Positions 15,400 through 24,027 of a stretch of 47,272 nucleotides of DNA are shown here, one piece after another. Made by a program: the position numbers and the translations under genes. Origin of the DNA: RGIG4790 sp964437615 (GTDB lineage: Bacteria; Bacillota; Clostridia; Christensenellales; UBA1242). The stretch spans positions 1-47,272 of the forward strand of contig CAYTHL010000004.1 in assembly GCA_964437615.1 (NCBI GenBank), given 5' to 3'. The notes below the pieces were generated by a model. It saw nothing but the letters and a program-made list of their open reading frames with translations. It ran no database searches and had not been told where the DNA came from. Within the stretch, counting starts at the first letter, position 1, and each line of letters starts with the position of its first letter.

Positions 15400-16917
15400 T
15401 TGGACAAAATTGCTATAATTACTTTAGAAAGTTGTTGTGCTAGGCTGGTTGTTGCCGCCGGCATTTTACCCGAAACCCTTACCATTTTAGATAGCGAGGT
15501 AGAGGAGATTTCTTTAAAGCTAGATGGCGAGGACCATTTTTTAAAAAAGCCTCAGATAGACCAAACTATCACAGTGCTTAAAAACTTTAGAAAACTTTGC
15601 GAAATGTATGGCGTGCGCAAAACTGTGGCTGTTGCAAACTTTGCGCAAGATATTAGGCCAAAAAATATTTACAGTTTTTTTGACGAAATATTTGCTACTT
15701 GCGGCTTTAGATTTGTTGTAATGCCCGCAAACGACCAAAACTACGCTCTTTACACTGGCATTATTAACACTTACGATATGCCAAAAGGTGTGGTTTGCGC
15801 AATATCTGCAGACAGCGTTCAGCTTGTAGAATACAATAGGCGCAATGTGCTTAGCAGCAATTTGCTTGGCTTTGGGCCAGCCAGTTTGCTTGCCATGTAT
15901 CCTATTTCGGAGCTTGGAACAGCCGCCGCTTTTGCCAAAATGGAAAAGTATATAGAAACCCAGCTTTCGGACGCCTCTTGGCTGCCAGATAGCGACGCTG
16001 AGTTTAGTTTTATTGGCAGCGGCAGATATTACACCGACCTAGCCAAAATGGTTAGAAAACTAAAAAAGTATCCGCTAGACAAAGATGATTGCATGGTTAT
16101 AGAATTTGCGGACGCTGTAAAAATTTACGAGCAACTAAAAAGCATGGATTTATCTAGCAGTAAGCGTCTAAAGGGCATAGAGGAGCCGCGTGCCGACATT
16201 TTTGTTGCCGCGCTTGCCATAATTGTTGGCGTATTTAAAGCGGCAAAAAGAGAAAAACTTGTTGTTGCTAGCCGCGGGCTAACCGAGGGATTGCTGCTTG
16301 CCGAGCTTGTTTCATCCACCCAAGAAAAGCCAATTTCGGATGTTTTAGGCTTTGGTCTAGAGAGCAATTTGGTAGACCTGCCCGAAGACGAGCGCAAGCA
16401 CTGTGAGCAAGTTTTCAACTTATCTATGCTGCTATTTAAACAACTAAGAGTGCTGCACAAACTGCCACGCGGGTATGTAAAAGTGCTTCGGATTGCCTCT
16501 GTTCTGCACGATTCTGGCAAAAAAATCAACTATATTCAGCACGCAAAGTATAGTTATGATGTAATTTTAGGCTCCGAAATTTATGGCGCTGGTCATCGAG
16601 AAACAATCATGGCGGCATTTGTGTCAAGTTTGCACATGGGCGGCGAAATTTCTTTGCAAGAGTGGGTAAAATATAAAGATCTTTTAACCGAAGAAGACTT
16701 AGATGCTGTTAAAAAACTTGGCGTTATTTTGCGTCTAGCCGAGTGCCTAGACAGAACCAAAACGGCCGCAGTGGTAGACATTAATTGCGATATTTTGGGA
16801 GATAGCGTTATAATGAAGACGGTAGCCACCGCCGATGCCGAGTACCAAATTTCCAAAGCCCTAGAATGCGGCAAGGAGTTTGAGAGGTGTTTCAAAAAGA
16901 AACTTGAAATCCTGTAA
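15400..16917 (+). CDS. Ppx/GppA-type phosphatase with a C-terminal HD domain
   Basis: 505 residues, TTG start placed by AGGAG 7 nt upstream. The N-terminal half has the actin-like ASKHA fold of exopolyphosphatase/pppGpp phosphatases (IAIITLESCCARLVV; later ASRGLTEGLLLAEL, the family's GLREG-like motif). The C-terminal part is an HD-type helical domain (RIASVLHDSGKKINYIQHAK, then AGHRETIMAAFVSSLH). Members split polyphosphate or convert pppGpp to ppGpp; the substrate cannot be told here. The stop codon lies in the outer stem of A element 4. No ppk is visible next to it. Confidence 0.88.
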   Translation: MDKIAIITLESCCARLVVAAGILPETLTILDSEVEEISLKLDGEDHFLKKPQIDQTITVLKNFRKLCEMYGVRKTVAVANFAQDIRPKNIYSFFDEIFATCGFRFVVMPANDQNYALYTGIINTYDMPKGVVCAISADSVQLVEYNRRNVLSSNLLGFGPASLLAMYPISELGTAAAFAKMEKYIETQLSDASWLPDSDAEFSFIGSGRYYTDLAKMVRKLKKYPLDKDDCMVIEFADAVKIYEQLKSMDLSSSKRLKGIEEPRADIFVAALAIIVGVFKAAKREKLVVASRGLTEGLLLAELVSSTQEKPISDVLGFGLESNLVDLPEDERKHCEQVFNLSMLLFKQLRVLHKLPRGYVKVLRIASVLHDSGKKINYIQHAKYSYDVILGSEIYGAGHRETIMAAFVSSLHMGGEISLQEWVKYKDLLTEEDLDAVKKLGVILRLAECLDRTKTAAVVDINCDILGDSVIMKTVATADAEYQISKALECGKEFERCFKKKLEIL

Positions 16918-17045
16918 TTTTGTAATCTTTTCGCTTATAGTGTGGTGTCGCGCTATATTGCTGCTTGGTCATTTAGACTAACTAAACTCCCACGCAGACA
17001 ATATGTACGCGCTCCTAACTCTAAGCAAAAATCTTGCAAAATTAC
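16914..17045 (+). repeat. A element 4 (overlapping the stop of the ppx-like gene)
   Basis: The outer stem GTAATTTTGTAA (16914-16925, containing the stop TAA) pairs with TTGCAAAATTAC (17034-17045) over 12 bp with one G-T pair. A 3x3 loop TCT/ATC follows, the same bases as in the secA copy. The 5' box is GTGTCGC, the inner stem GCGC-ATATTG-TGC / GCA-CAATAT-GCGC, the small hairpin TTTAG-ACTAA-CTAAA and the 3' box CTCCTAACTCT. Confidence 0.75.
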
Positions 17046-17575
17046 CGAGAATAAAATACATTTTACATTTGCTTTGCATTAAGTTTGCTTATAGTGTGGT
17101 GTCGCGCTATATTGCTGCTTGGTCAGTTTTTGCCGAATATTTGGCGCATTTTGCGTTTGCAAGAACATTTGCACAAGCTCATTTACCTTTAAGTAAACTC
17201 ACTTGCGACAAATAACCTTGCTCGCTTATCTACGCTCAAATCTCCGGCAAAAACCGCATAAATAGCTAGACAAAAATCTTGCAAAATTACCGAGAATAAA
17301 ATACATTTTGCGTTTGCTTTGCATTAAGTTTGCTTATAGTGTGGTGTCGCGCTATATTGCTGCTTGGTCAGTTTTTGCCGAATATTTGGCGCATTTTGCG
17401 TTTGCAAGAACATTTGCACAAGCTCATTTACCTTTAAGTAAACTCACTTGCGACAAATAACCTTGCTCGCTTATCTACGCTCAAATCTCCGGCAAAAACC
17501 GCATAAATAGCTAGACAAAAATCTTGCAAAATTACCGAGAATAAAATACATTTTGCGTTTGCTTTGCATTAAGTT
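17046..17575 (+). repeat. 245-bp tandem repeat block: A element 4 copies each carrying a nested A element
   Basis: The run ATCTTGCAAAATTACCGAGA occurs at 17031, 17276 and 17521, an exact period of 245. Each unit holds the 5' half of A element 4, cut at TTGGTCA, into which a different A element is set (17124-17256 and 17369-17501), followed by the element 4 outer arm. The nested member has outer arms CAGTTTTTGCCG/CGGCAAAAACCG, an inner stem CAAG-ATTTG-CAAG / CTTG-CAAAT-CTTG and hairpin TTTAC-CTTTAA-GTAAA. No coding sequence is seen in 16918-17724. Confidence 0.75.
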
Positions 17576-17659
17576 TGTTTATAGTGGTGTTACTATAGCC
17601 TTTAGATGTCAATAATCTATGTCTATTTTTAAAAATACAACAAAAGCAAAGATAATAAA

Positions 17660-17710
17660 TTTAAAAAGCAAAAAGTGGGATAAGTAAAATCCCACTTTTT
17701 GCTTTTTAAA
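17660..17710. terminator. Bidirectional terminator between the repeat block and the MreB-like gene
   Basis: A perfect 21-bp inverted repeat with a 9-base loop. The arms run TTTAAAAAGCAAAAAGTGGG A (17660-17680) and its complement (17690-17710). A- and T-rich outer ends make it a terminator in both directions. Confidence 0.85.
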
Positions 17711-17724
17711 TAAAACGGTTTTTC

Positions 17725-18732
17725 CTAGTTTGCCATTAGCAGTTTTTTAAGAAGGACGGGGTCGTCTAGAAGTTTGCCGGCGCCCCAGATGTCAGTTTTG
17801 GAAATTTCGGCTACATGAATTTGCATTTTAAGTTTATCTTTTAGGTAGCGGTCTACGCCGGGATAGGTTGTTTGGCTACCGCAAAAATATCCTCCCTCTT
17901 TGTATATATCACTTATAATATCTGGCGTGCAGCTGTTTACCACGCTTTGTATTGCCTCGCAGATTTTGCCGAAATAGTTGTCCATAATAGGGTAAATTTC
18001 GGACGAATTTATGGCAATGGTTCGCCTTGCACCCGTGTCGGCAGACACGCCCTCTACATTGGTGGTAGCGGAGTAGGTAGAAAACAAACTTGCAATATCT
18101 TGCTTAATTTTTTCGGCGGTAATAGGGCCAATTTTTAGGTTGTATTTGTCCAAAATATACTTTTCTATTGCCGTGTTAATTTTTGTGCCGCCAATGCTAA
18201 CAGTTATTCCGCTAAGTATGGTGTTGCTGGCAATGACGGCGATATTTGTGCAGCCGCCCCCCATGTTTACAACAAGTTTGCCGTAATTGTTTTCTATGTC
18301 TATCCCCATGCCAATGCCAGTGCAGACAATTGCGGGCAAAAACATAACATCTGCTATCCCCGCCATATAGCAAACTTTTTGATAGGTCTTTTGTTGCTCG
18401 GGTGTCACCCCTAGTGGCGTGCAAATTAGCGCTCTAATACTTGGCTTAAACAACCTTTCTGGGCACACCTTGCGCACAAATCCGCGCAGCATTAATGATG
18501 CTAGTTCGGAGTTATTAATAAAGCCTTCCACAATGGGTGAAACCACAGCTGTGTCACTATCTAAGCGGCCTTGCAGGTGTTGCGCCTCGTACCCTATTGC
18601 CAAAACTTCTCTATTTTTTCCGCTGCCAGAAGCCGCAATTAGGCTTGGCTCACGCAAAACTAGGCCGTCACCTTGGCGGTAAATAGTGGTTACGCTAGAC
18701 CCCATTTTTATTGCTAGCAAGATGGTTGACAT
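17725..18732 (-). CDS. MreB-like actin homologue
   Basis: 335 residues, the MreB length. Actin-fold signatures are visible: phosphate 1 region IKMGSSVTTIYRQGDGLVLR with REPSLIA, then VNMGGGCTNIAVI (phosphate 2), GITVSIGGTKINTAI and YNLKIGPITAEKIKQDIASL. MreB filaments guide cell-wall synthesis in rods. This copy is diverged: the usual IDLGT.NT is IKMGSSVT, and the C-terminal GGG.L.G motif reads YFCGSQTTYPG. It stands alone without mreC/mreD, so it may be an Mbl-like paralogue with another role. Convergent with the upstream repeat region. Confidence 0.8.
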   Translation of the reverse strand: MSTILLAIKMGSSVTTIYRQGDGLVLREPSLIAASGSGKNREVLAIGYEAQHLQGRLDSDTAVVSPIVEGFINNSELASLMLRGFVRKVCPERLFKPSIRALICTPLGVTPEQQKTYQKVCYMAGIADVMFLPAIVCTGIGMGIDIENNYGKLVVNMGGGCTNIAVIASNTILSGITVSIGGTKINTAIEKYILDKYNLKIGPITAEKIKQDIASLFSTYSATTNVEGVSADTGARRTIAINSSEIYPIMDNYFGKICEAIQSVVNSCTPDIISDIYKEGGYFCGSQTTYPGVDRYLKDKLKMQIHVAEISKTDIWGAGKLLDDPVLLKKLLMAN

Positions 18733-18924
18733 TTTTGTTTTTCCTCCCTAAAAATTAGTTGGATTAAAATAATTATACACTTTTTTTTGTTTTGTACAAA
18801 TAATTTTGCACTTTTTATTGCAAATTTTTAAATTTTTCTTAATTAAAGGGCAAATAATTTCAAATTTTGGTACTTAAACGTTAAAATTTGCATAAAAACA
18901 CTCAATTTTGCAAATTCCAAGAGT

Positions 18925-19650
18925 ATGGGATTAATGTTAATTAGAAGCGTTGTAATATATATTATAACCTTTGCCGTCATTAGGCTAATGGGCAAGCGTC
19001 AAGTTGGCGAAATGCAGCCCTTTGAGTTTGTAATAACCCTTATTATTGCCGACCTTGCCTGCGTGCCAATGGCAGAACTTGCTGTTCCGCTAGTGCATGG
19101 CATTGTTCCGATTTTGGCGCTATTTTTGATGCATTTTTTTATATGTTTTTTAAGCCGAAAATCCATGTGGTTTAGATACACCATAACGGGCAGACCGGCA
19201 ATAGTAATTAGTCCAAGAGGCATAGATTATAAAGAGCTTCGCAAACTTAACATGACAATAGACGACCTTATGGAAGCCATAAGGGGTTGCGACTACTTTT
19301 GCATAGAAGAAATTGCCTATGCAATTATAGAAACCAACGGCAAACTTTGCGTTATACCCAAGGCCAATGCGCAGCCGCTTACCCAAGGCGATGTTGGGCT
19401 AAAGAGCGAGCCAAGCACATTGCCAATGAACATTATTATGGACGGCAAAAAAATGAACGAAAATATTCAGCTTGCCGAGCTAGATGATAAGTTTTTGCAA
19501 AAATATTATAAAAAAGTTGGGGTGGCAAGCCATAAGCAAATTTTGCTATTTACCATAGACAACAACGGCAAAGTTTTTATTCAGCCAAAAAACAAAAACA
19601 AATATTACGTATTTGAAGAAAGCGGCTACAAGGGCGGCAAAAACTGGTAG
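18925..19650 (+). CDS. YetF/DUF421 family membrane protein
   Basis: 241 residues. Three N-terminal membrane helices (SVVIYIITFAVIRLMGKRQVGEM, then EFVITLIIADLACVPM, then HGIVPILALFLMHFFICFL) precede the cytosolic domain with LRKLNMTIDDLMEAIRGCD and the GRPAIVI strand typical of DUF421. Members are linked to germination and stress in spore formers; the biochemical role is unknown. It is followed after 14 bp by a DUF4363-type gene, the usual pairing. Confidence 0.9.
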   Translation: MGLMLIRSVVIYIITFAVIRLMGKRQVGEMQPFEFVITLIIADLACVPMAELAVPLVHGIVPILALFLMHFFICFLSRKSMWFRYTITGRPAIVISPRGIDYKELRKLNMTIDDLMEAIRGCDYFCIEEIAYAIIETNGKLCVIPKANAQPLTQGDVGLKSEPSTLPMNIIMDGKKMNENIQLAELDDKFLQKYYKKVGVASHKQILLFTIDNNGKVFIQPKNKNKYYVFEESGYKGGKNW

Positions 19651-19664
19651 GCGGGGGAGAAAGC

Positions 19665-20060
19665 ATGATTAAAAAGTGGATAATAATTATAACAATAATT
19701 GCCGGGCTAATAGTTGGCTGCTATTTTGAAAACAGATATATAAACCATACTTTTGAAAATATGGTGGCTAGTTTGCAAACATATAAAGAGATGCTAGAGG
19801 CAACCGAAGAAGAAATAAACCTGCCGCAAAATTTAAATTATTTAGAGGCCTTGCACAGCAAATTTCACGAAGACGAAAAGGTGCTAAAAACCTTAATTTG
19901 GCACACTGGATTAAAAGATGTGGAAATTAGTTTAAGCCGCATAATTACCTATACAGAGGAAAGCGACTTTACTGAGGCCATGGCAGAAACAAACGGCCTA
20001 ATAGACTACTGTAAGCACTATAGCCTAGATTTTAAAATATCACTAGAAAATATTTTTTAA
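19665..20060 (+). CDS. DUF4363-like membrane-anchored protein
   Basis: 131 residues. One N-terminal helix (WIIIITIIAGLIVGCYF) and an external helical domain rich in Glu/Leu (EEINLPQNLNYLEALHSKFH, then KTLIWHTGLKDVEISLSRI). Short length, topology and position right after the DUF421 gene match DUF4363, whose function is unknown. GGGGGAG precedes the ATG. Confidence 0.8.
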   Translation: MIKKWIIIITIIAGLIVGCYFENRYINHTFENMVASLQTYKEMLEATEEEINLPQNLNYLEALHSKFHEDEKVLKTLIWHTGLKDVEISLSRIITYTEESDFTEAMAETNGLIDYCKHYSLDFKISLENIF

Positions 20061-20232
20061 AGTTAAAAACTGCAAAATTTATCTCTTTTGGTGTAAAAAG
20101 GGGGTAAAAACTGCAAAATTTGGTCTATAAAAAAATAATTTTGCAAAATTAAGGGCGTAAAATATTTTACTTGCCCCTGTTTTTTTGCTATTATATTGTA
20201 AAAATTACGGCAGATGCCAAATGGGAGAAACT

Positions 20233-22674
20233 ATGAATTTTATAGACAAAGTGCATGATACAATTTGCGGTCTTAGCAAAAATATATTTACTGAGGAACA
20301 GGTGGCAAGCGCTCTAGGAATATCTAACGGTTTTGATTTGCGAGCCTTACAGCAAGCCCTGCAAAGCCTAACAAAAAGTGGCAAAATTGCCAAGACGGCG
20401 CGCGGTAAATACACACTTGGCGGCGGCAAAAAAAGTGTTGTTGCCACCATTTTTACAACCAAGTCTGGCTATGCTTTTGCAAAACGAGAAAATGCCGAGG
20501 CTGGCGAAAAAGATATTTTTATCTCACAGCGAGATTTGTCTGATGCTGCCCATGGCGACAAGGTGCTTTTAGAAATTTTACCGGCAGCAAAAGGTAAATC
20601 TGCCGGAGAGCGAACTTGCGGCAAAGTTGTTCAGATTATTGAGCGCGGATACAAACAGATTGTCGGGCTGCTTACCATCTCTGGTGGGGCGGCAATAGTG
20701 GAGCCAGAAGACAAGCACTTTACAAGCAGCATCTTTATACCTACCGAGTGCCTAAATGGCGCCACTGAAAATACCAAGGTTGTGGTGGAAATTACCGCAT
20801 ATCCTGCAAGGTCTAAAATGGCGCAAGGCAAAATTATAGAAGTTTTGGGCGATGCCGCTAGCGTCAAGGTGTCCACTCTTTCTATCATACGCAGTTTTGG
20901 GCTTAAACAAGAGTTTGACGCTGGCGTAGAAGATGAGGCGGCGGCCGTTGCCGTGCCAATCTCCGAGGCTGATATGGTAAACCGCAAGGACTACCGCAAC
21001 CAGCTTGTTATTACAATAGACGGCGAGGACGCTCGAGATTTTGACGACGCTTTTAGCGTTAGCAAAAAGGACGACAAGTACTATCTTAGCGTGCACATTG
21101 CCGATGTTTCACACTATGTAAAAGAGGGCAGCAAAATTGACGCCGAGGCCTTTAAGCGTGGCACGAGCGTCTACTTTCCCGATTACGTTCTGCCAATGCT
21201 GCCAGTTAGTTTGTCTAACGGCATGTGCAGCCTAAACCCCAACGAAGATAGGCTGACGCTTAGTGTAGAAATTGTGCTAGACAACAAGGGCGAAGTTCTT
21301 AGCAGTAATATTTACAAGGGTGTAATACATTCGACATACCGCATGACATACACAAAAGTTACTGGCATTTTAAATAAAGACAAGGACTTGACGCAAGAGT
21401 ACTCTAAAATAGTGCCAATGCTTGCCACTGGCAAGGAGCTCGCCGAGCTTTTAATTGCCCGCCGGAACAGAGCGGGGCAGCTAGATTTTGACCTACCCGA
21501 GCCTCAAATAATTGTTGACGAAAATTACAACACCGTGGACATTGTCCGCAAGCCGCGCGAGCTTGCAGATAGGCTAATTGAGCAGTTTATGGTTATAACT
21601 AACGAAGTTGTGGCAAAGCAGTTTAGCCAGCTTAAATTGCCGTTTATCTATCGTGTACACGAAGACCCAACCCCAGAAAGAGTAAACAATTTTGCAAGTT
21701 TTGTATCTGGCTTTGGGCTTAAACTTAATAGGTCGGCGCGCCCTACCGACTTTCAAAAACTGCTGATAGATAGTAAAAAAGAGCCTTATGGTAGCACCCT
21801 TGCCAAGGTTATGCTTCGCAGTATGCAAAAAGCGCGTTACAGCCCAGAAAATTTGGGGCATTTTGGTTTGGCACTCAAAAATTATTGCCATTTTACAAGC
21901 CCAATTAGGCGCTATCCAGACTTAACCATTCACCGCATAATTAGTTACTATTTAGAGAATAAACTTACGCCAAAAAAAGTGCAGTATCTGCTAGAATTTG
22001 TTAAGGATGCAAGCGAACAATCTAGTTTAACCGAACGCAACGCCGAGCAAGCCGAGCGCGCAGTTGACGACCAAAAGAAAGCCGAATTTATGGTGGACAA
22101 AGTGGGTCAAGTTTTTGATGCCACAGTTAGCGGTGCTAGCGAAAGTGGCGTTTATGTTGAGTTAGCAAATACGGTGGAGGGGCTTATTAATACCGAAAAA
22201 TTGCCACAAGACCGCTACATTTATGACGAAGCAAAAGTTGCGCTTATTGGCAAAAATAATAGCTACCGCATTGGCGACTCGCTGCGTGTTAGGCTAGATG
22301 ATGTAGACTTGTCTACGCGCCACATAGATTTTAGTCTAGAAAGTGGCGGCCGAGAGCCTGTAAGCGGCAAGCATCAAAAGGCAATAAATAGCGAGATTGC
22401 AAAAACTAGTACCAAAAACCGCAAAAATTATGTTACTAAGTTTGAAAATGGCGGCAAAACCCGCAAAAGTAGCACCGAAACAAATATAAATGGTGGCAAA
22501 AACCGCAAAAATTACAAAAATGTAAACGAAAATGATACCGAAAACCGCCAAAATTACTCCAAAATAGCTGTCAATAATAATCAGTTTGTTGGTGGAAAGT
22601 ATAAAGGCAAGGCTCATACAAGCCGCCGAAACTCTACAAAATCCCGCCCCGGTCGCGGCCGTGGCAGAAAATAA
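20233..22674 (+). CDS. rnr: Ribonuclease R
   Basis: 3'-5' exoribonuclease that degrades structured RNA and, in trans-translation, the defective mRNA. 813 residues from ATG 20233, chosen because GGGAG lies 5 nt upstream. Winged-helix N-terminus, cold-shock OB folds, RNB domain with the catalytic Asp cluster (GEDARDFDDAFSV, then CSLNPNEDRLTL), then an S1 domain (VFDATVSGASESGVYVEL). The tail of about 110 residues is Lys/Asn/Arg low complexity with repeated NRKNY-type motifs and a basic end, a probable RNA-binding extension. smpB and tmRNA follow, which fits the shared pathway. Confidence 0.96.
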   Translation: MNFIDKVHDTICGLSKNIFTEEQVASALGISNGFDLRALQQALQSLTKSGKIAKTARGKYTLGGGKKSVVATIFTTKSGYAFAKRENAEAGEKDIFISQRDLSDAAHGDKVLLEILPAAKGKSAGERTCGKVVQIIERGYKQIVGLLTISGGAAIVEPEDKHFTSSIFIPTECLNGATENTKVVVEITAYPARSKMAQGKIIEVLGDAASVKVSTLSIIRSFGLKQEFDAGVEDEAAAVAVPISEADMVNRKDYRNQLVITIDGEDARDFDDAFSVSKKDDKYYLSVHIADVSHYVKEGSKIDAEAFKRGTSVYFPDYVLPMLPVSLSNGMCSLNPNEDRLTLSVEIVLDNKGEVLSSNIYKGVIHSTYRMTYTKVTGILNKDKDLTQEYSKIVPMLATGKELAELLIARRNRAGQLDFDLPEPQIIVDENYNTVDIVRKPRELADRLIEQFMVITNEVVAKQFSQLKLPFIYRVHEDPTPERVNNFASFVSGFGLKLNRSARPTDFQKLLIDSKKEPYGSTLAKVMLRSMQKARYSPENLGHFGLALKNYCHFTSPIRRYPDLTIHRIISYYLENKLTPKKVQYLLEFVKDASEQSSLTERNAEQAERAVDDQKKAEFMVDKVGQVFDATVSGASESGVYVELANTVEGLINTEKLPQDRYIYDEAKVALIGKNNSYRIGDSLRVRLDDVDLSTRHIDFSLESGGREPVSGKHQKAINSEIAKTSTKNRKNYVTKFENGGKTRKSSTETNINGGKNRKNYKNVNENDTENRQNYSKIAVNNNQFVGGKYKGKAHTSRRNSTKSRPGRGRGRK

Positions 22675-22825
22675 TTAGCTAAAAAATGGCTTTACGCAGA
22701 AATAAACCAAATTGGTAAAGTGCAATAAATTATTTTATCTAAATTAACCTAACACTTAAAATTTTGCAGTAAAGGGTTGAAATTGGGGTAAAGGTGTGGT
22801 ATAATTGCCAAGTAACGGGGGCAAA

Positions 22826-23272
22826 ATGGCTATAGAAAACCGCAATGCCTATCACAATTACTTTATTTTGGATACCATTCAAGCGGGGTTAGAACTGCAA
22901 GGCTCCGAAGTGAAAAGTGTTAGGGCTGGCAAAATGAATATCACCGATAGCTTTGTCAAACTGGATAAGGGCGAGATTTTTTTGGTAAACGCAAATATAT
23001 CTCAGTACGACAAAACAAGCGCTTTTGCACCCGACCCAAGGCGTACTCGCAAACTGCTGATGCACAAAAGTCAAATTTCTAAACTAGAGCATCAAACCAA
23101 AACCAAGGGCTATGCTTTAATTCCGCTAAAAGTATATTTTGTGCATGGGCTAGCCAAAGTTGATGTTGGCGTTGCCAAAGGCAAAAAACTTTACGACAAA
23201 AAAGAAAGCCTAAAAATTAAAGATAGTTTGCGTCAGGCTGATAGGGACATTAAGGCAGCAAAACTGCGCTAA
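22826..23272 (+). CDS. smpB: SsrA-binding protein SmpB
   Basis: 148 residues. SmpB carries tmRNA to stalled ribosomes. Typical segments: NRNAYHNYFILDTIQAGLEL, SEVKSVRAGKMNITDSFV, RTRKLLMHKSQI and the basic tail KGKKLYDKKESLK, which enters the mRNA channel. I start at ATG 22826, matching the family N-terminus, with GGGGGC just upstream; a TTG at 22805 in frame is less likely. tmRNA starts 47 bp later. Confidence 0.96.
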   Translation: MAIENRNAYHNYFILDTIQAGLELQGSEVKSVRAGKMNITDSFVKLDKGEIFLVNANISQYDKTSAFAPDPRRTRKLLMHKSQISKLEHQTKTKGYALIPLKVYFVHGLAKVDVGVAKGKKLYDKKESLKIKDSLRQADRDIKAAKLR

Positions 23273-23319
23273 CCAATCGCTATATCGGCGGCGGCAGAAA
23301 ATATTGCCAAAAAAATCAT

Positions 23320-23673
23320 GGGGACGAAAGGTTTCGACACTTGTCTGCGTGGTTGTCATAAGCGTACTTGTAGTTGCCCACTACAATAAAAATGAGCAAA
23401 AAAATAAACGCTAACAATAATGTTAAATTAGCTGCCTAACTTGGCGCTACGGTTTATTTAGTCTTTGCCGCTAAGGCTAAATAAATTGTCAAAAATTTGC
23501 GGCTGAGCAATGTTTGTTAATGTGTGCAGACATTGCAAACACTTTCACACATTTGAGCCTAGCTATTCTTGGTTGGCTAAGAAGGCTTGGCAAAAATTTT
23601 TAGCCAACTGTGGTACGAAGAAGGGCAATCATAAGGGCATGTGGACCCGGTTTCGATACCGGCGTCTCCACCA
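23320..23673 (+). ncRNA. ssrA: Transfer-messenger RNA (tmRNA)
   Basis: The 5' end GGGGACGAAAGGTTTCGAC and 3' end GGTTTCGATACCGGCGTCTCCACCA form the tRNA-like half; GGGGACG pairs with CGTCTCC (one wobble) and CCA is encoded. The tag frame is open from ATG 23392 to TAA 23437-23439; its end reads ANNNVKLAA, hydrophobic at the terminus as needed for proteolysis. The resume codon is not certain; in frame, AGC-AAA-AAA-ATA-AAC-GCT precede AACAATAAT. About 354 nt, directly after smpB. Confidence 0.93.
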
Positions 23674-23695
23674 AATTTGCTGCAAACGCAACAAA

Positions 23696-23727
23696 AGGCC
23701 TAGCGTAAAATAATGCTGGGCTTTTTT
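23696..23727 (+). terminator. Terminator of tmRNA
   Basis: AGGCCTAGC, a 10-nt loop, GCTGGGCT and a run of T, 23 bp after the CCA end. Bases 23728-23873 hold nothing else that I can recognise. Confidence 0.8.
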
Positions 23728-23873
23728 AGTGCGGTTTACTGCAAATTTTAATAAAATGCAGTTAAAATTGAGTATTTGTAGCCTATATACAAAAAATAAT
23801 AGTAAAAAACTGGCATGCAAGGAAAAATAATGAAAAAAATAACATTTTTTCTAAATTTTTCATATTTTTACTA

Positions 23874-23902
23874 TTGACAACGGCGATATTGTGTGCTAAA
23901 AT
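23874..23902 (+). promoter_or_regulatory. Promoter of the coiled-coil membrane protein gene
   Basis: TTGACA (23874-23879) and TAAAAT (23897-23902) are 17 nt apart, giving a leader of about 120 nt of AT-rich sequence with no evident structure. Confidence 0.7.
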
Positions 23903-24027
23903 ACAATTAAATTTAAGCAAAAACACTTAGATTTTGCAAAAAATATGGTGTAAATGCAGTTGTTTTTAGCAAAAATTAATAAAAAAGCGCATTTATATAC
24001 CACTATATAAAGTAAAAGGAGATTATT

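Noticed and set aside
16918..17575. The 245-bp repeats as a CRISPR array
   Set aside because: Units are long, contain nested structured elements, and the intervals between repeats are themselves repeated; there are no unique spacers and no cas genes.
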